Of a stretch of DNA of 64,000 nucleotides, positions 51,754 to 63,881 are shown piece by piece (position 1 is the stretch's first letter; every line of letters starts with the position of its first letter). This stretch comes from Auanema rhodensis (taxonomy: Eukaryota; Nematoda; Chromadorea; Rhabditida; Rhabditidae): NCBI GenBank assembly GCA_964057225.1, contig OZ059898.1, positions 19,073,267 through 19,137,266 of the forward strand. The letters run 5' to 3'. Under the pieces are notes generated by a model. It had not been told where the DNA came from and ran no database searches. It was given only the letters and a program-made list of their open reading frames with translations. Made by a program: the position numbers and the translations under genes.

Positions 51754-51770
51754 AAGTTCACACTTATATC
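51749..51770. repeat. Inverted repeat, 9-bp arms, 4-bp loop (monomer 153-174)
   Basis: GATATAAGT (153-161) and ACTTATATC (166-174) are exact reverse complements around TCAC. The common TTAC variant in the left half changes only the loop and keeps both arms. The ACTTATTTC variant (for example M2, M9, M13, M17, M76, M80, M98, M102, M111, M117) mismatches one arm position. This is the tightest hairpin in the monomer. Confidence 0.8.
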
Positions 51771-51789
51771 CTCGATTTTCACCCTGAAG

Positions 51790-51797
51790 AATTAATT
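51790..51797. repeat. AATTAATT palindrome (monomer 194-201), a variable site
   Basis: Perfect 8-bp palindrome in the consensus, but one of the most polymorphic points of the satellite. GAATTAA, GAACTAA, GATTTAA and GAAATAA forms define subtypes. GATTTAA first appears at M121 (42120) and GAAATAA at M129 (44928); both are then common to the right edge. It is useful as a subtype marker; I see no reason to call it functional. Confidence 0.6.
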
Positions 51798-51834
51798 TTT
51801 TCGTTGAATAACATTGTCCATCGTCTTTGCCTTG

Positions 51835-51913
51835 AAAAAAGGAATCTAAAAACATCTACTTTTTGCTAAATTATTTTGAAATTTTTCGAAAAAATTTTTG
51901 TCAAAATGTTTTT
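51835..51913. repeat. Phased A/T-tract run, probable curved DNA (monomer 239-317)
   Basis: Successive A or T tracts have centres near monomer positions 241, 254, 266, 274, 286, 298, 309 and 315, mostly 11-12 bp apart and so close to the helical repeat. It is known that A-tracts repeated in phase bend DNA, and curvature is a recurrent property of satellite monomers. The spacing was read by eye; no curvature calculation was done. The tract run includes the TTTTTCGAAAAA palindrome (286-297). Confidence 0.55.
51882..51893. repeat. TTTTTCGAAAAA palindrome (monomer 286-297), block marker
   Basis: Perfect 12-bp palindrome with TTCGAA at its centre. The left half of the window mostly carries TTG instead of TCG at 290-292, which destroys it. 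From 36852 to the right edge I see the TCG form throughout, apart from odd changes such as M162. The difference is a C/T change at a CpG. Confidence 0.7.
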
Positions 51914-51948
51914 GGAAGCAATGTTGAGTGTACATGGAAACTCAACAT
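51908..51948. repeat. Near-invariant 3' block with 9-bp inverted repeat (monomer 312-351)
   Basis: ATGTTGAGT (325-333) and ACTCAACAT (344-351 plus base 1 of the next monomer) are exact reverse complements around a 10-bp spacer that itself overlaps TGTACA. Over all copies the only changes I saw in 312-350 are a one-T deletion in the 313-317 tract of the nine 350-bp monomers and G340A in M182 (63871). At the edge of the block, M36, M38, M44, M48 and M54 are preceded by CTTACAC in place of CATACAC, and M162 by AAACAC. Against the variability of the rest of the monomer this suggests a constrained site, possibly for a DNA-binding protein, although array homogenisation alone could also produce it. 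Confidence 0.75.
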
Positions 51949-54900
51949 ACACTAATGCATCATTTTTTAAACGATCATAACTAATTTTTGTATTAAGCGT
52001 TTCTCAATGTAGTATAGTGCATTCGATGCGGATTTTTAAGCTGCGTCGATCTGTGTTATCAGATTTGCGCTAGCTTAAAAATGCACCGAGACATCAACTG
52101 ATATAAGTTCACACTTATATCCTCGATTTTCACCCTGAAGAAATAATTTTTTCGTTGAATAACATTGTCCATCGTCTTTGCCTTGAAAAAAGGAATCTAA
52201 AAACATCTACTTTTTGCTAAATTATTCTGAAATTTTTCGAAAAAATTTTTGTCAAAATGTTTTTGGAAGCAATGTTGAGTGTACATGGAAACTCAACATA
52301 CACTAATGCACCATTTTTCAAACGATCATAACTAATTTTTGTATTAAGCGTTTCTCAATGTAGTATAGTGCATTCGATGCGGATTTTTAAGCTGCGTCGA
52401 TCTGTGTTATCAGATTTGCGCTAGCTTAAAAATGCACCGAGATATCAACTGATATAAGTTCACACTTATATCCTCGATTTTCACCCTGAAGATTTAATTT
52501 TTTCGTTGAATAACATTGTCCATCGTCTTTGCCTTGAAAAAAGGAATCTAAAAACATCTACTTTTTGCTAAATTATTTTGAAATTTTTCGAAAAAATTTT
52601 TGTCAAAATGTTTTTGGAAGCAATGTTGAGTGTACATGGAAACTCAACATACACTAATGCACCATTTTTCAAACGATCATAACTAATTTTTGTATTAAGC
52701 GTTTCTCAATGTAGTATAGTGCATTCGATGCGGATTTTTAAGCTGCGTCGATCTGTGTTATCAGATTTGCGCTAGCTTAAAAATGCACCGAGATATCAAC
52801 TGATATAAGTTCACACTTATATCCTCGATTTTCACCCTGAAGAAATAATTTTTTCGTTGAATAACATTGTCCATCGTCTTTGCCTTGAAAAAAGAAATCT
52901 AAAAACATCTACTTTTTGCTAAATTATTTTGAAATTTTTCGAAAAAATTTTTGTCAAAATGTTTTTGGAAGCAATGTTGAGTGTACATGGAAACTCAACA
53001 TACACTAATGCATCATTTTTCAAACGATCATAACTAATTTTTGTATTAAGCGTTTCTCAATGTAGTATAGTGCATTCGATGCGGATTTTTAAGCTGCGTC
53101 GATCTGTGTTATCAGATTTGCGCTAGCTTAAAAATGCACCGAGACATCAACTGATATAAGTTCACACTTATATCCTCGATTTTCACCCTGAAGAATTAAT
53201 TTTTTCGTTGAATAACATTGTCCATCGTCTTTGCCTTGAAAAAAGAAATCTAAAAACATTTACTTTTTGCTAAATTATTCTGAAATTTTTCGAAAAAATT
53301 TTTGTCAAAATGTTTTTGGAAGCAATGTTGAGTGTACATGGAAACTCAACATACACTAATGCATCATTTTTCGAACGATCATAACTAATTTTTGTATTAA
53401 GCGTTTCTCAATGTAGTATAGTGCATTCGATGCGGATTTTTAAGCTGCGTCGATCTGTGTTATCAGATTTGCGCTAGCTTAAAAATGCACCGAGATATCA
53501 ACTGATATAAGTTCACACTTATATCCTCGATTTTCACCCTGAAGATTTAATTTTTTCGTTGAATAACATTGTCCATCGTCTTTGCCTTGAAAAAAGGAAT
53601 CTAAAAACATCTACTTTTTGCTAAATTATTTTGAAATTTTTCGAAAAAATTTTTGTCAAAATGTTTTTGGAAGCAATGTTGAGTGTACATGGAAACTCAA
53701 CATACACTAATGCACCATTTTTCAAACGATCATAACTAATTTTTGTATTAAGCGTTTCTCAATGTAGTATAGTGCATTCGATGCGGATTTTTAAGCTGCG
53801 TCGATCTGTGTTATCAGATTTGCGCTAGCTTAAAAATGCACCGAGATATCAACTGATATAAGTTCACACTTATATCCTCGATTTTCACCCTGAAGAAATA
53901 ATTTTTTCGTTGAATAACATTGTCCATCGTCTTTGCCTTGAAAAAAGGAATCTAAAAACATCTACTTTTTGCTAAATTATTTTGAAATTTTTCGAAAAAA
54001 TTTTTGTCAAAATGTTTTTGGAAGCAATGTTGAGTGTACATGGAAACTCAACATACACTAATGCATCATTTTTCAAACGATCATAACTAATTTTTGTATT
54101 AAGCGTTTCTCAATGTAGTATAGTGCATTCGATGCGGATTTTTAAGCTGCGTCGATCTGTGTTATCAGATTTGCGCTAGCTTAAAAATGCACCGAGACAT
54201 CAACTGATATAAGTTCACACTTATATCCTCGATTTTCACCCTGAAGAATTAATTTTTTCGTTGAATGACATTGTCCATCGTCTTTGCCTTGAAAAAAGGA
54301 ATCTAAAAACATCTAATTTTTGCTAAATTATCCTGAAATTTTTCGAAAAAATTTTTGTCAAAATGTTTTTGGAAGCAATGTTGAGTGTACATGGAAACTC
54401 AACATACACTAATGCATCATTTTTCAAACGATCATAACTAATTTTTGTATTACGCGTTTCTCAATGTAGTATAGTGCATTCGATGCGGATTTTTAAGCTG
54501 CGTCGATCTGTGTTATCAGATTTGCGCTAGCTTAAAAATGCACCGAGATATCAACTGATATAAGTTCACACTTATATCCTCGATTTTCACCCTGAAGAAT
54601 TAATTTTTTCGTTGAATAACATTGTCCATCGTCTTTGCCTTGAAAAAAGGAATCTAAAAACATCTAATTTTTGCTAAATTATCCTGAAATTTTTCGAAAA
54701 AATTTTTGTCAAAATGTTTTTGGAAGCAATGTTGAGTGTACATGGAAACTCAACATACACTAATGCATCATTTTTCAAACGATCATAACTAATTTTTGTA
54801 TTACGCGTTTCTCAATGTAGTATAGTGCATTCGATGCGGATTTTTAAGCTGCGTCGATCTGTGTTATCAGATTTGCGCTAGCTTAAAAATGCACCGAGAT

Positions 54901-56861
54901 ATCAACTGATATAAGTTCACACTTATATCCTCGATTTTCACCCTGAAGAATTAATTTTTTCGTTGAATAACATTGTCCATCGTCTTTGCCTTGAAAAAAG
55001 GAATCTAAAAACATCTAATTTTTGCTAAATTATCCTGAAATTTTTCGAAAAAATTTTTGTCAAAATGTTTTTGGAAGCAATGTTGAGTGTACATGGAAAC
55101 TCAACATACACTAATGCATCATTTTTCAAACGATCATAACTAATTTTTGTATTAAGCGTTTCTCAATGTAGTATAGTGCATTCGATGCGGATTTTTAAGC
55201 TGCGTCGATCTGTGTTATCAGATTTGCGCTAGCTTAAAAATGCACCGAGATATCAACTGATATAAGTTCACACTTATATCCTCGATTTTCACCCTGAAGA
55301 TTTAATTTTTTCGTTGAATAACATTGTCCATCGTCTTTGCCTTGAAAAAAGAAATCTAAAAACATCTACTTTTTGCTAAATTATTTTGAAATTTTTCGAA
55401 AAAATTTTTGTCAAAATGTTTTTGGAAGCAATGTTGAGTGTACATGGAAACTCAACATACACTAATGCATCATTTTTCAAACGATCATAACTAATTTTTG
55501 TATTAAGCGTTTCTCAATGTAGTATAGTGCATTCGATGCGGATTTTTAAGCTGCGTCGATCTGTGTTATCAGATTTGCGCTAGCTTAAAAATGCACCGAG
55601 ATATCAACTGATATAAGTTCACACTTATATCCTCGATTTTCACCCTGAAGATTTAATTTTTTCGTTGAATAACATTGTCCATCGTCTTTGCCTTGAAAAA
55701 AGAAATCTAAAAACATCTACTTTTTGCTAAATTATTTTGAAATTTTTCGAAAAAATTTTTGTCAAAATGTTTTTGGAAGCAATGTTGAGTGTACATGGAA
55801 ACTCAACATACACTAATGCACCATTTTTCAAACGATCATAACTAATTTTTGTATTAAGCGTTTCTCAATGTAGTATAGTGCATTCGATGCGCATTTTTAA
55901 GCTGCGTCGATCTGTGTTATCAGATTTGCGCTAGCTTAAAAATGCACCGAGATATCAACTGATATAAGTTCACACTTATATCCTCGATTTTCACCCTGAA
56001 GAATTAATTTTTTCGTTGAATAACATTGTCCATCGTCTTTGCCTTGAAAAAAGGAATCTAAAAACATCTAATTTTTGCTAAATTATCCTGAAATTTTTCG
56101 AAAAAATTTTTGTCAAAATGTTTTTGGAAGCAATGTTGAGTGTACATGGAAACTCAACATACACTAATGCATCATTTTTCAAACGATCATAACTAATTTT
56201 TGTATTACGCGTTTCTCAATGTAGTATAGTGCATTCGATGCGGATTTTTAAGCTGCGTCGATCTGTGTTATCAGATTTGCGCTAGCTTAAAAATGCACCG
56301 AGATATCAACTGATATAAGTTCACACTTATATCCTCGATTTTCACCCTGAAGAATTAATTTTTTCGTTGAATAACATTGTCCATCGTCTTTGCCTTGAAA
56401 AAAGGAATCTAAAAACATCTAATTTTTGCTAAATTATCCTGAAATTTTTCGAAAAAATTTTTGTCAAAATGTTTTTGGAAGCAATGTTGAGTGTACATGG
56501 AAACTCAACAAACACTAATGCATCATTTTTCAAACGATCATAACTAATTTTTGTATTAAGCGTTTCTCAATGTAGTATAGTGCATTCGATGCGGATTTTT
56601 AAGCTGCGTCGATCTGTGTTATCAGATTTGCGCTAGCTTAAAAATGCACCGAGACATCAACTGATATAAGTTCACACTTATATCCTCGATTTTCACCCTG
56701 AAGAAATAATTTTTTCGTTGAATAACATTGTCCATCGTCTTTGTCTTGAAAAAAGGAATCTAAAAACATCTACTTTTTGCTAAATTATTTTGAAATTTTT
56801 CGAAAATATTTTTGTCAAAATGTTTTTGGAAGCAATGTTGAGTGTACATGGAAACTCAACA

Positions 56862-58265
56862 TACACTAATGCACCATTTTTCAAACGATCATAACTAATT
56901 TTTGTATTAAGCGTTTCTCAATGTAGTATAGTGCATTCGATGCGGATTTTTAAGCTGCGTCGATCTGTGTTATCAGATTCGCGCTAGCTTAAAAATGCAC
57001 CGAGATATCAACTGATATAAGTTCACACTTATATCCTCGATTTTCACCCTAAAGAATTAATTTTTTCGTTGAATAACATTGTCCATCGTCTTTGCCTTGA
57101 AAAAAGGAATCTAAAAACATCTAATTTTTGCTAAATTATCCTGAAATTTTTCGAAAAAATTTTTGTCAAAATGTTTTTGGAAGCAATGTTGAGTGTACAT
57201 GGAAACTCAACATACACTAATGCATCATTTTTCAAACGATCATAACTAATTTTTGTATTACGCGTTTCTCAATGTAGTATAGTGCATTCGATGCGGATTT
57301 TTAAGCTGCGTCGATCTGTGTTATCAGATTTGCGCTAGCTTAAAAATGCACCGAGATATCAACTGATATAAGTTCACACTTATATCCTCGATTTTCACCC
57401 TGAAGAATTAATTTTTTCGTTGAATAACATTGTCCATCGTCTTTGCCTTGAAAAAAGGAATCTAAAAACATCTAATTTTTGCTAAATTATCCTGAAATTT
57501 TTCGAAAAAATTTTTGTCAAAATGTTTTTGGAAGCAATGTTGAGTGTACATGGAAACTCAACATACACTAATGCATCATTTTTCAAACGATCATAACTAA
57601 TTTTTGTATTACGCGTTTCTCAATGTAGTATAGTGCATTCGATGCGGATTTTTAAGCTGCGTCGATCTGTGTTATCAGATTTGCGCTAGCTTAAAAATGC
57701 ACCGAGATATCAACTGATATAAGTTCACACTTATATCCTCGATTTTCACCCTGAAGATTTAATTTTTTCGTTGAATAACATTGTCCATCGTCTTTGCCTT
57801 GAAAAAAGAAATCTAAAAACATCTACTTTTTGCTAAATTATTTTGAAATTTTTCGAAAAAATTTTTGTCAAAATGTTTTTGGAAGCAATGTTGAGTGTAC
57901 ATGGAAACTCAACATACACTAATGCATCATTTTTCAAACGATCATAACTAATTTTTGTATTAAGCGTTTCTCAATGTAGTATAGTGCATTCGATGCGGAT
58001 TTTTAAGCTGCGTCGATCTGTGTTATCAGATTTGCGCTAGCTTAAAAATGCACCGAGATATCAACTGATATAAGTTCACACTTATATCCTCGATTTTCAC
58101 CCTGAAGATTTAATTTTTTCGTTGAATAACATTGTCCATCGTCTTTGCCTTGAAAAAAGAAATCTAAAAACATCTACTTTTTGCTAAATTATTTTGAAAT
58201 TTTTCGAAAAAATTTTTGTCAAAATGTTTTTGGAAGCAATGTTGAGTGTACATGGAAACTCAACA
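56862..58265. repeat. 4-monomer unit, first copy (M163-M166)
   Basis: Order: GCACCAT with CCCTAAAG and ATCCTG; ATTACG with ATCCTG; ATTACG with GATTTAA/GAAATC; ATTAAG with GATTTAA/GAAATC. It is repeated immediately as M167-M170. The one difference I saw is AGATTCGCG (M163) versus AGATTTGCG. Confidence 0.8.
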
Positions 58266-59669
58266 TACACTAATGCACCATTTTTCAAACGATCATAACT
58301 AATTTTTGTATTAAGCGTTTCTCAATGTAGTATAGTGCATTCGATGCGGATTTTTAAGCTGCGTCGATCTGTGTTATCAGATTTGCGCTAGCTTAAAAAT
58401 GCACCGAGATATCAACTGATATAAGTTCACACTTATATCCTCGATTTTCACCCTAAAGAATTAATTTTTTCGTTGAATAACATTGTCCATCGTCTTTGCC
58501 TTGAAAAAAGGAATCTAAAAACATCTAATTTTTGCTAAATTATCCTGAAATTTTTCGAAAAAATTTTTGTCAAAATGTTTTTGGAAGCAATGTTGAGTGT
58601 ACATGGAAACTCAACATACACTAATGCATCATTTTTCAAACGATCATAACTAATTTTTGTATTACGCGTTTCTCAATGTAGTATAGTGCATTCGATGCGG
58701 ATTTTTAAGCTGCGTCGATCTGTGTTATCAGATTTGCGCTAGCTTAAAAATGCACCGAGATATCAACTGATATAAGTTCACACTTATATCCTCGATTTTC
58801 ACCCTGAAGAATTAATTTTTTCGTTGAATAACATTGTCCATCGTCTTTGCCTTGAAAAAAGGAATCTAAAAACATCTAATTTTTGCTAAATTATCCTGAA
58901 ATTTTTCGAAAAAATTTTTGTCAAAATGTTTTTGGAAGCAATGTTGAGTGTACATGGAAACTCAACATACACTAATGCATCATTTTTCAAACGATCATAA
59001 CTAATTTTTGTATTACGCGTTTCTCAATGTAGTATAGTGCATTCGATGCGGATTTTTAAGCTGCGTCGATCTGTGTTATCAGATTTGCGCTAGCTTAAAA
59101 ATGCACCGAGATATCAACTGATATAAGTTCACACTTATATCCTCGATTTTCACCCTGAAGATTTAATTTTTTCGTTGAATAACATTGTCCATCGTCTTTG
59201 CCTTGAAAAAAGAAATCTAAAAACATCTACTTTTTGCTAAATTATTTTGAAATTTTTCGAAAAAATTTTTGTCAAAATGTTTTTGGAAGCAATGTTGAGT
59301 GTACATGGAAACTCAACATACACTAATGCATCATTTTTCAAACGATCATAACTAATTTTTGTATTAAGCGTTTCTCAATGTAGTATAGTGCATTCGATGC
59401 GGATTTTTAAGCTGCGTCGATCTGTGTTATCAGATTTGCGCTAGCTTAAAAATGCACCGAGATATCAACTGATATAAGTTCACACTTATATCCTCGATTT
59501 TCACCCTGAAGATTTAATTTTTTCGTTGAATAACATTGTCCATCGTCTTTGCCTTGAAAAAAGAAATCTAAAAACATCTACTTTTTGCTAAATTATTTTG
59601 AAATTTTTCGAAAAAATTTTTGTCAAAATGTTTTTGGAAGCAATGTTGAGTGTACATGGAAACTCAACA
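58266..59669. repeat. 4-monomer unit, second copy (M167-M170)
   Basis: Adjacent copy of 56862-58265 at 1,404 bp. Its last two monomers also begin the 7-monomer repeat at 58968. Confidence 0.8.
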
Positions 59670-60722
59670 TACACTAATGCACCATTTTTCAAACGATCAT
59701 AACTAATTTTTGTATTAAGCGTTTCTCAATGTAGTATAGTGCATTCGATGCGCATTTTTAAGCTGCGTCGATCTGTGTTATCAGATTTGCGCTAGCTTAA
59801 AAATGCACCGAGATATCAACTGATATAAGTTCACACTTATATCCTCGATTTTCACCCTGAAGAAATAATTTTTTCGTTGAATAACATTGTCCATCGTCTT
59901 TGCCTTGAAAAAATGAATCTAAAAACATCTACTTTTTGCTAAATTATTTTGAAATTTTTCGAAAAAATTTTTGTCAAAATGTTTTTGGAAGCAATGTTGA
60001 GTGTACATGGAAACTCAACATACACTAATGCATCATTTTTCAAACGATCATAACTAATTTTTGTATTAAGCGTTTCTCAATGTAGTATAGTGCATTCGAT
60101 GCGCATTTTTAAGCTGCGTCGATCTGTGTAATCAGATTTGCGCTAGCTTAAAAATGCACCGAGATATCAACTGATATAAGTTCACACTTATATCCTCGAT
60201 TTTCACCCTGAAGATTTAATTTTTTCGTTGAATAACATTGTCCATCGTCTTTGCCTTGAAAAAAGAAATCTAAACTCATCTACTTTTTGCTAAATTATTT
60301 TGAAATTTTTCGAAAAAATTTTTGTCAAAATGTTTTTGGAAGCAATGTTGAGTGTACATGGAAACTCAACATACACTAATGCACCATTTTTCAAACGATC
60401 ATAACTAATTTTTGTAATAAGCGTTTCTCAATGTAGTATAGTGCATTCGATGCGCATTTTAAAGCTGCGTCGATCTGTGTTATCAGATTTGCGCTAGCTT
60501 AAAAATGCACCGAGATATCAACTGATATAAGTTCACACTTATATCCTCGATTTTCACCCTGAAGAAATAATTTTTTCGTTGAATAACATTGTCCATCGTC
60601 TTTGCCTTGAAAAAAGGAATCTAAAAACATCTACTTTTTGCTAAATTATTTTGAAATTTTTCGAAAAAATTTTTGTCAAAATGTTTTTGGAAGCAATGTT
60701 GAGTGTACATGGAAACTCAACA
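58968..60722. repeat. 7-monomer repeat unit, first copy (M169-M173)
   Basis: Five monomers match 61425-63179 at 2,457 bp (seven monomers). Markers: GCGCATTT with GAAATAA (M171/M178), GTGTAATC (M172/M179), AATAAG (M173/M180). There are about seven or more differences, all in the last three monomers (for example AATGAATC in M171, AACTCATC in M172, TTTTAAAGC in M173). This pair is therefore older than the one at 45630/48087. Confidence 0.75.
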
Positions 60723-61424
60723 TACACTAATGCATCATTTTTCAAACGATCATAACTAATTTTTGTATTACGCGTTTCTCAATGTAGTATAGTGCATTCG
60801 ATGCGGATTTTTAAGCTGCGTCGATCTGTGTTATCAGATTTGCGCTAGCTTAAAAATGCACCGAGATATCAACTGATATAAGTTCACACTTATATCCTCG
60901 ATTTTCACCCTGAAGAATTAATTTTTTCGTTGAATAACATTGTCCATCGTCTTTGCCTTGAAAAAAGGAATCTAAAAACATCTAATTTTTGCTAAATTAT
61001 CCTGAAATTTTTCGAAAAAATTTTTGTCAAAATGTTTTTGGAAGCAATGTTGAGTGTACATGGAAACTCAACATACACTAATGCATCATTTTTCAAACGA
61101 TCATAACTAATTTTTGTATTAAGCGTTTCTCAATGTAGTATAGTGCATTCGATGCGGATTTTTAAGCTGCGTCGATCTGTGTTATCAGATTTGCGCTAGC
61201 TTAAAAATGCACCGAGATATCAACTGATATAAGTTCACACTTATATCCTCGATTTTCACCCTGAAGAATTAATTTTTTCGTTGAATAACATTGTCCATCG
61301 TCTTTGCCTTGAAAAAAGGAATCTAAAAACATCTAATTTTTGCTAAATTATCCTGAAATTTTTCGAAAAAATTTTTGTCAAAATGTTTTTGGAAGCAATG
61401 TTGAGTGTACATGGAAACTCAACA

Positions 61425-63179
61425 TACACTAATGCATCATTTTTCAAACGATCATAACTAATTTTTGTATTACGCGTTTCTCAATGTAGTATAGTGCATT
61501 CGATGCGGATTTTTAAGCTGCGTCGATCTGTGTTATCAGATTTGCGCTAGCTTAAAAATGCACCGAGATATCAACTGATATAAGTTCACACTTATATCCT
61601 CGATTTTCACCCTGAAGATTTAATTTTTTCGTTGAATAACATTGTCCATCGTCTTTGCCTTGAAAAAAGAAATCTAAAAACATCTACTTTTTGCTAAATT
61701 ATTTTGAAATTTTTCGAAAAAATTTTTGTCAAAATGTTTTTGGAAGCAATGTTGAGTGTACATGGAAACTCAACATACACTAATGCATCATTTTTCAAAC
61801 GATCATAACTAATTTTTGTATTAAGCGTTTCTCAATGTAGTATAGTGCATTCGATGCGGATTTTTAAGCTGCGTCGATCTGTGTTATCAGATTTGCGCTA
61901 GCTTAAAAATGCACCGAGATATCAACTGATATAAGTTCACACTTATATCCTCGATTTTCACCCTGAAGATTTAATTTTTTCGTTGAATAACATTGTCCAT
62001 CGTCTTTGCCTTGAAAAAAGAAATCTAAAAACATCTACTTTTTGCTAAATTATTTTGAAATTTTTCGAAAAAATTTTTGTCAAAATGTTTTTGGAAGCAA
62101 TGTTGAGTGTACATGGAAACTCAACATACACTAATGCACCATTTTTCAAACGATCATAACTAATTTTTGTATTAAGCGTTTCTCAATGTAGTATAGTGCA
62201 TTCGATGCGCATTTTTAAGCTGCGTCGATCTGTGTTATCAGATTTGCGCTAGCTTAAAAATGCACCGAGATATCAACTGATATAAGTTCACACTTATATC
62301 CTCGATTTTCACCCTGAAGAAATAATTTTTTCGTTGAATAACATTGTCCATCGTCTTTGCCTTGAAAAAAGGAATCTAAAAACATCTACTTTTTGCTAAA
62401 TTATTTTGAAATTTTTCGAAAAAATTTTTGTCAAAATGTTTTTGGAAGCAATGTTGAGTGTACATGGAAACTCAACATACACTAATGCATCATTTTTCAA
62501 ACGATCATAACTAATTTTTGTATTAAGCGTTTCTCAATGTAGTATAGTGCATTCGATGCGCATTTTTAAGCTGCGTCGATCTGTGTAATCAGATTTGCGC
62601 TAGCTTAAAAATGCACCGAGATATCAACTGATATAAGTTCACACTTATATCCTCAATTTTCACCCTGAAGATTTAATTTTTTCGTTGAATAACCTTGTCC
62701 ATCGTCTTTGCCTTGAAAAAAGAAATCTAAAAACATCTACTTTTTGCTAAATTATTTTGAAATTTTTCGAAAAAATTTTTGTCAAAATGTTTTTGGAAGC
62801 AATGTTGAGTGTACATGGAAACTCAACATACACTAATGCACCATTTTTCAAACGATCATAACTAATTTTTGTAATAAGCGTTTCTCAATGTAGTATAGTG
62901 CATTCGATGCGCATTTTTAAGCTGCGTCGATTTGTGTTATCAGATTTGCGCTAGCTTGAAAATGCACCGAGATATCAACTGATATAAGTTCACACTTATA
63001 TCCTCGATTTTCACCCTGAAGAAATAATTTTTTCGTTGAATAACATTGTCCATCGTCTTTGCCTTGAAAAAAGGAATCTAAAAACATCTACTTTTTGCTA
63101 AATTATTTTGAAATTTTTCGAAAAAATTTTTGTCAAAATGTTTTTGGAAGCAATGTTGAGTGTACATGGAAACTCAACA
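61425..63179. repeat. 7-monomer repeat unit, second copy (M176-M180)
   Basis: Counterpart of 58968-60722, with private changes CCTCAATT and AACCTTG (M179), CGATTTGTG and GCTTGAAAA (M180). Similarity ends at M181, which combines GCACCAT, ATTACG and GATTTAA. Confidence 0.75.
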
Positions 63180-63881
63180 TACACTAATGCACCATTTTTC
63201 AAACGATCATAACTAATTTTTGTATTACGCGTTTCTCAATGTAGTATAGTGCATTCGATGCGGATTTTTAAGCTGCGTCGATCTGTGTTATCAGATTTGC
63301 GCTAGCTTAAAAATGCACCGAGATATCAACTGATATAAGTTCACACTTATATCCTCGATTTTCACCCTGAAGATTTAAATTTTTCGTTGAATAACATTGT
63401 CCATTGTCTTTGCCTTAAAAAAAGGAATCTAAAAACATCTACTTTTTGCTAAATTATTTTGAAATTTTTCGAAAAAATTTTTGTCAAAATGTTTTTGGAA
63501 GCAATGTTGAGTGTACATGGAAACTCAACATACACTAATGCATCATTTTTCAAACGATCATAACTAATTTTTGTATTAAGCGTTTCTCAATGTAGTATAG
63601 TGCATTCGATGCGGATTCTTAAGCTGCGTCGATCTGTGTTATCAGATTTGCGCTAGCTTAAAAATGCACCGAGATATCAACTGATATAAGTTCACACTTA
63701 TATCCTCGATTTTCACCCTGAAGAATTAATTTTTTCGTTGAATAACAATGTCCATCGTCTTTGCCTTGAAAAAAGGAATCTAAAAACATCTAATTTTTGC
63801 TAAATTATTTTGAAATTTTTCGAAAAAATTTTTGTCAAAATGTTTTTGGAAGCAATGTTGAGTGTACATAGAAACTCAACA

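Larger units (their letters stand above)
51597..51947. repeat. Reference monomer (M148), matches my consensus
   Basis: This copy equals the consensus I built by eye and serves as the coordinate reference: monomer position = window position minus 51596. It has 57 C and 53 G in 351 bp (31% GC) and 12 CpG dinucleotides. Order of parts: AT-rich start (1-70); dyad-rich core (72-174); mixed segment with the AATTAATT palindrome (175-238); A/T-tract run (239-317); near-invariant 3' block (312-350) holding an inverted repeat that closes one base into the next monomer. Most subtype-defining differences fall at positions 12-14, 46-49, 61, 83, 194-196, 206, 220-223, 244-246, 262-263, 272, 277-291. Confidence 0.9.
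51246..54053. repeat. Block E2: transition with 3-monomer period (M147-M154)
   Basis: M147 and M148 are consensus-like. Then M149-M151 and M152-M154 form two versions of a 1,053-bp trimer (51948-53000, 53001-54053): a GAGACATC/TATTCTG monomer, a GATTTAA monomer, and a GCACCAT/GAAATAA monomer. M155 starts the trimer again with GAGACATC. Private changes include CATTTAC in M152 and TTTCGAACG in M153. Confidence 0.65.

Noticed and set aside
51747-51800. Hammerhead ribozyme, as found in some animal satellites
   Set aside because: CTGATAT and CTGAAGA resemble the CTGATGA core, but neither matches it, and I see no correctly placed GAAA and cleavage-site arrangement on either strand.
51597-51947. 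Monomer as an ancient dimer of about 175-bp halves
   Set aside because: TTTTTC followed by ACGATCATAAC in the first half loosely resembles TTTTTTCGTTGAATAAC in the second, but I see no extended alignment. A local alignment of the halves against shuffled sequence would decide.
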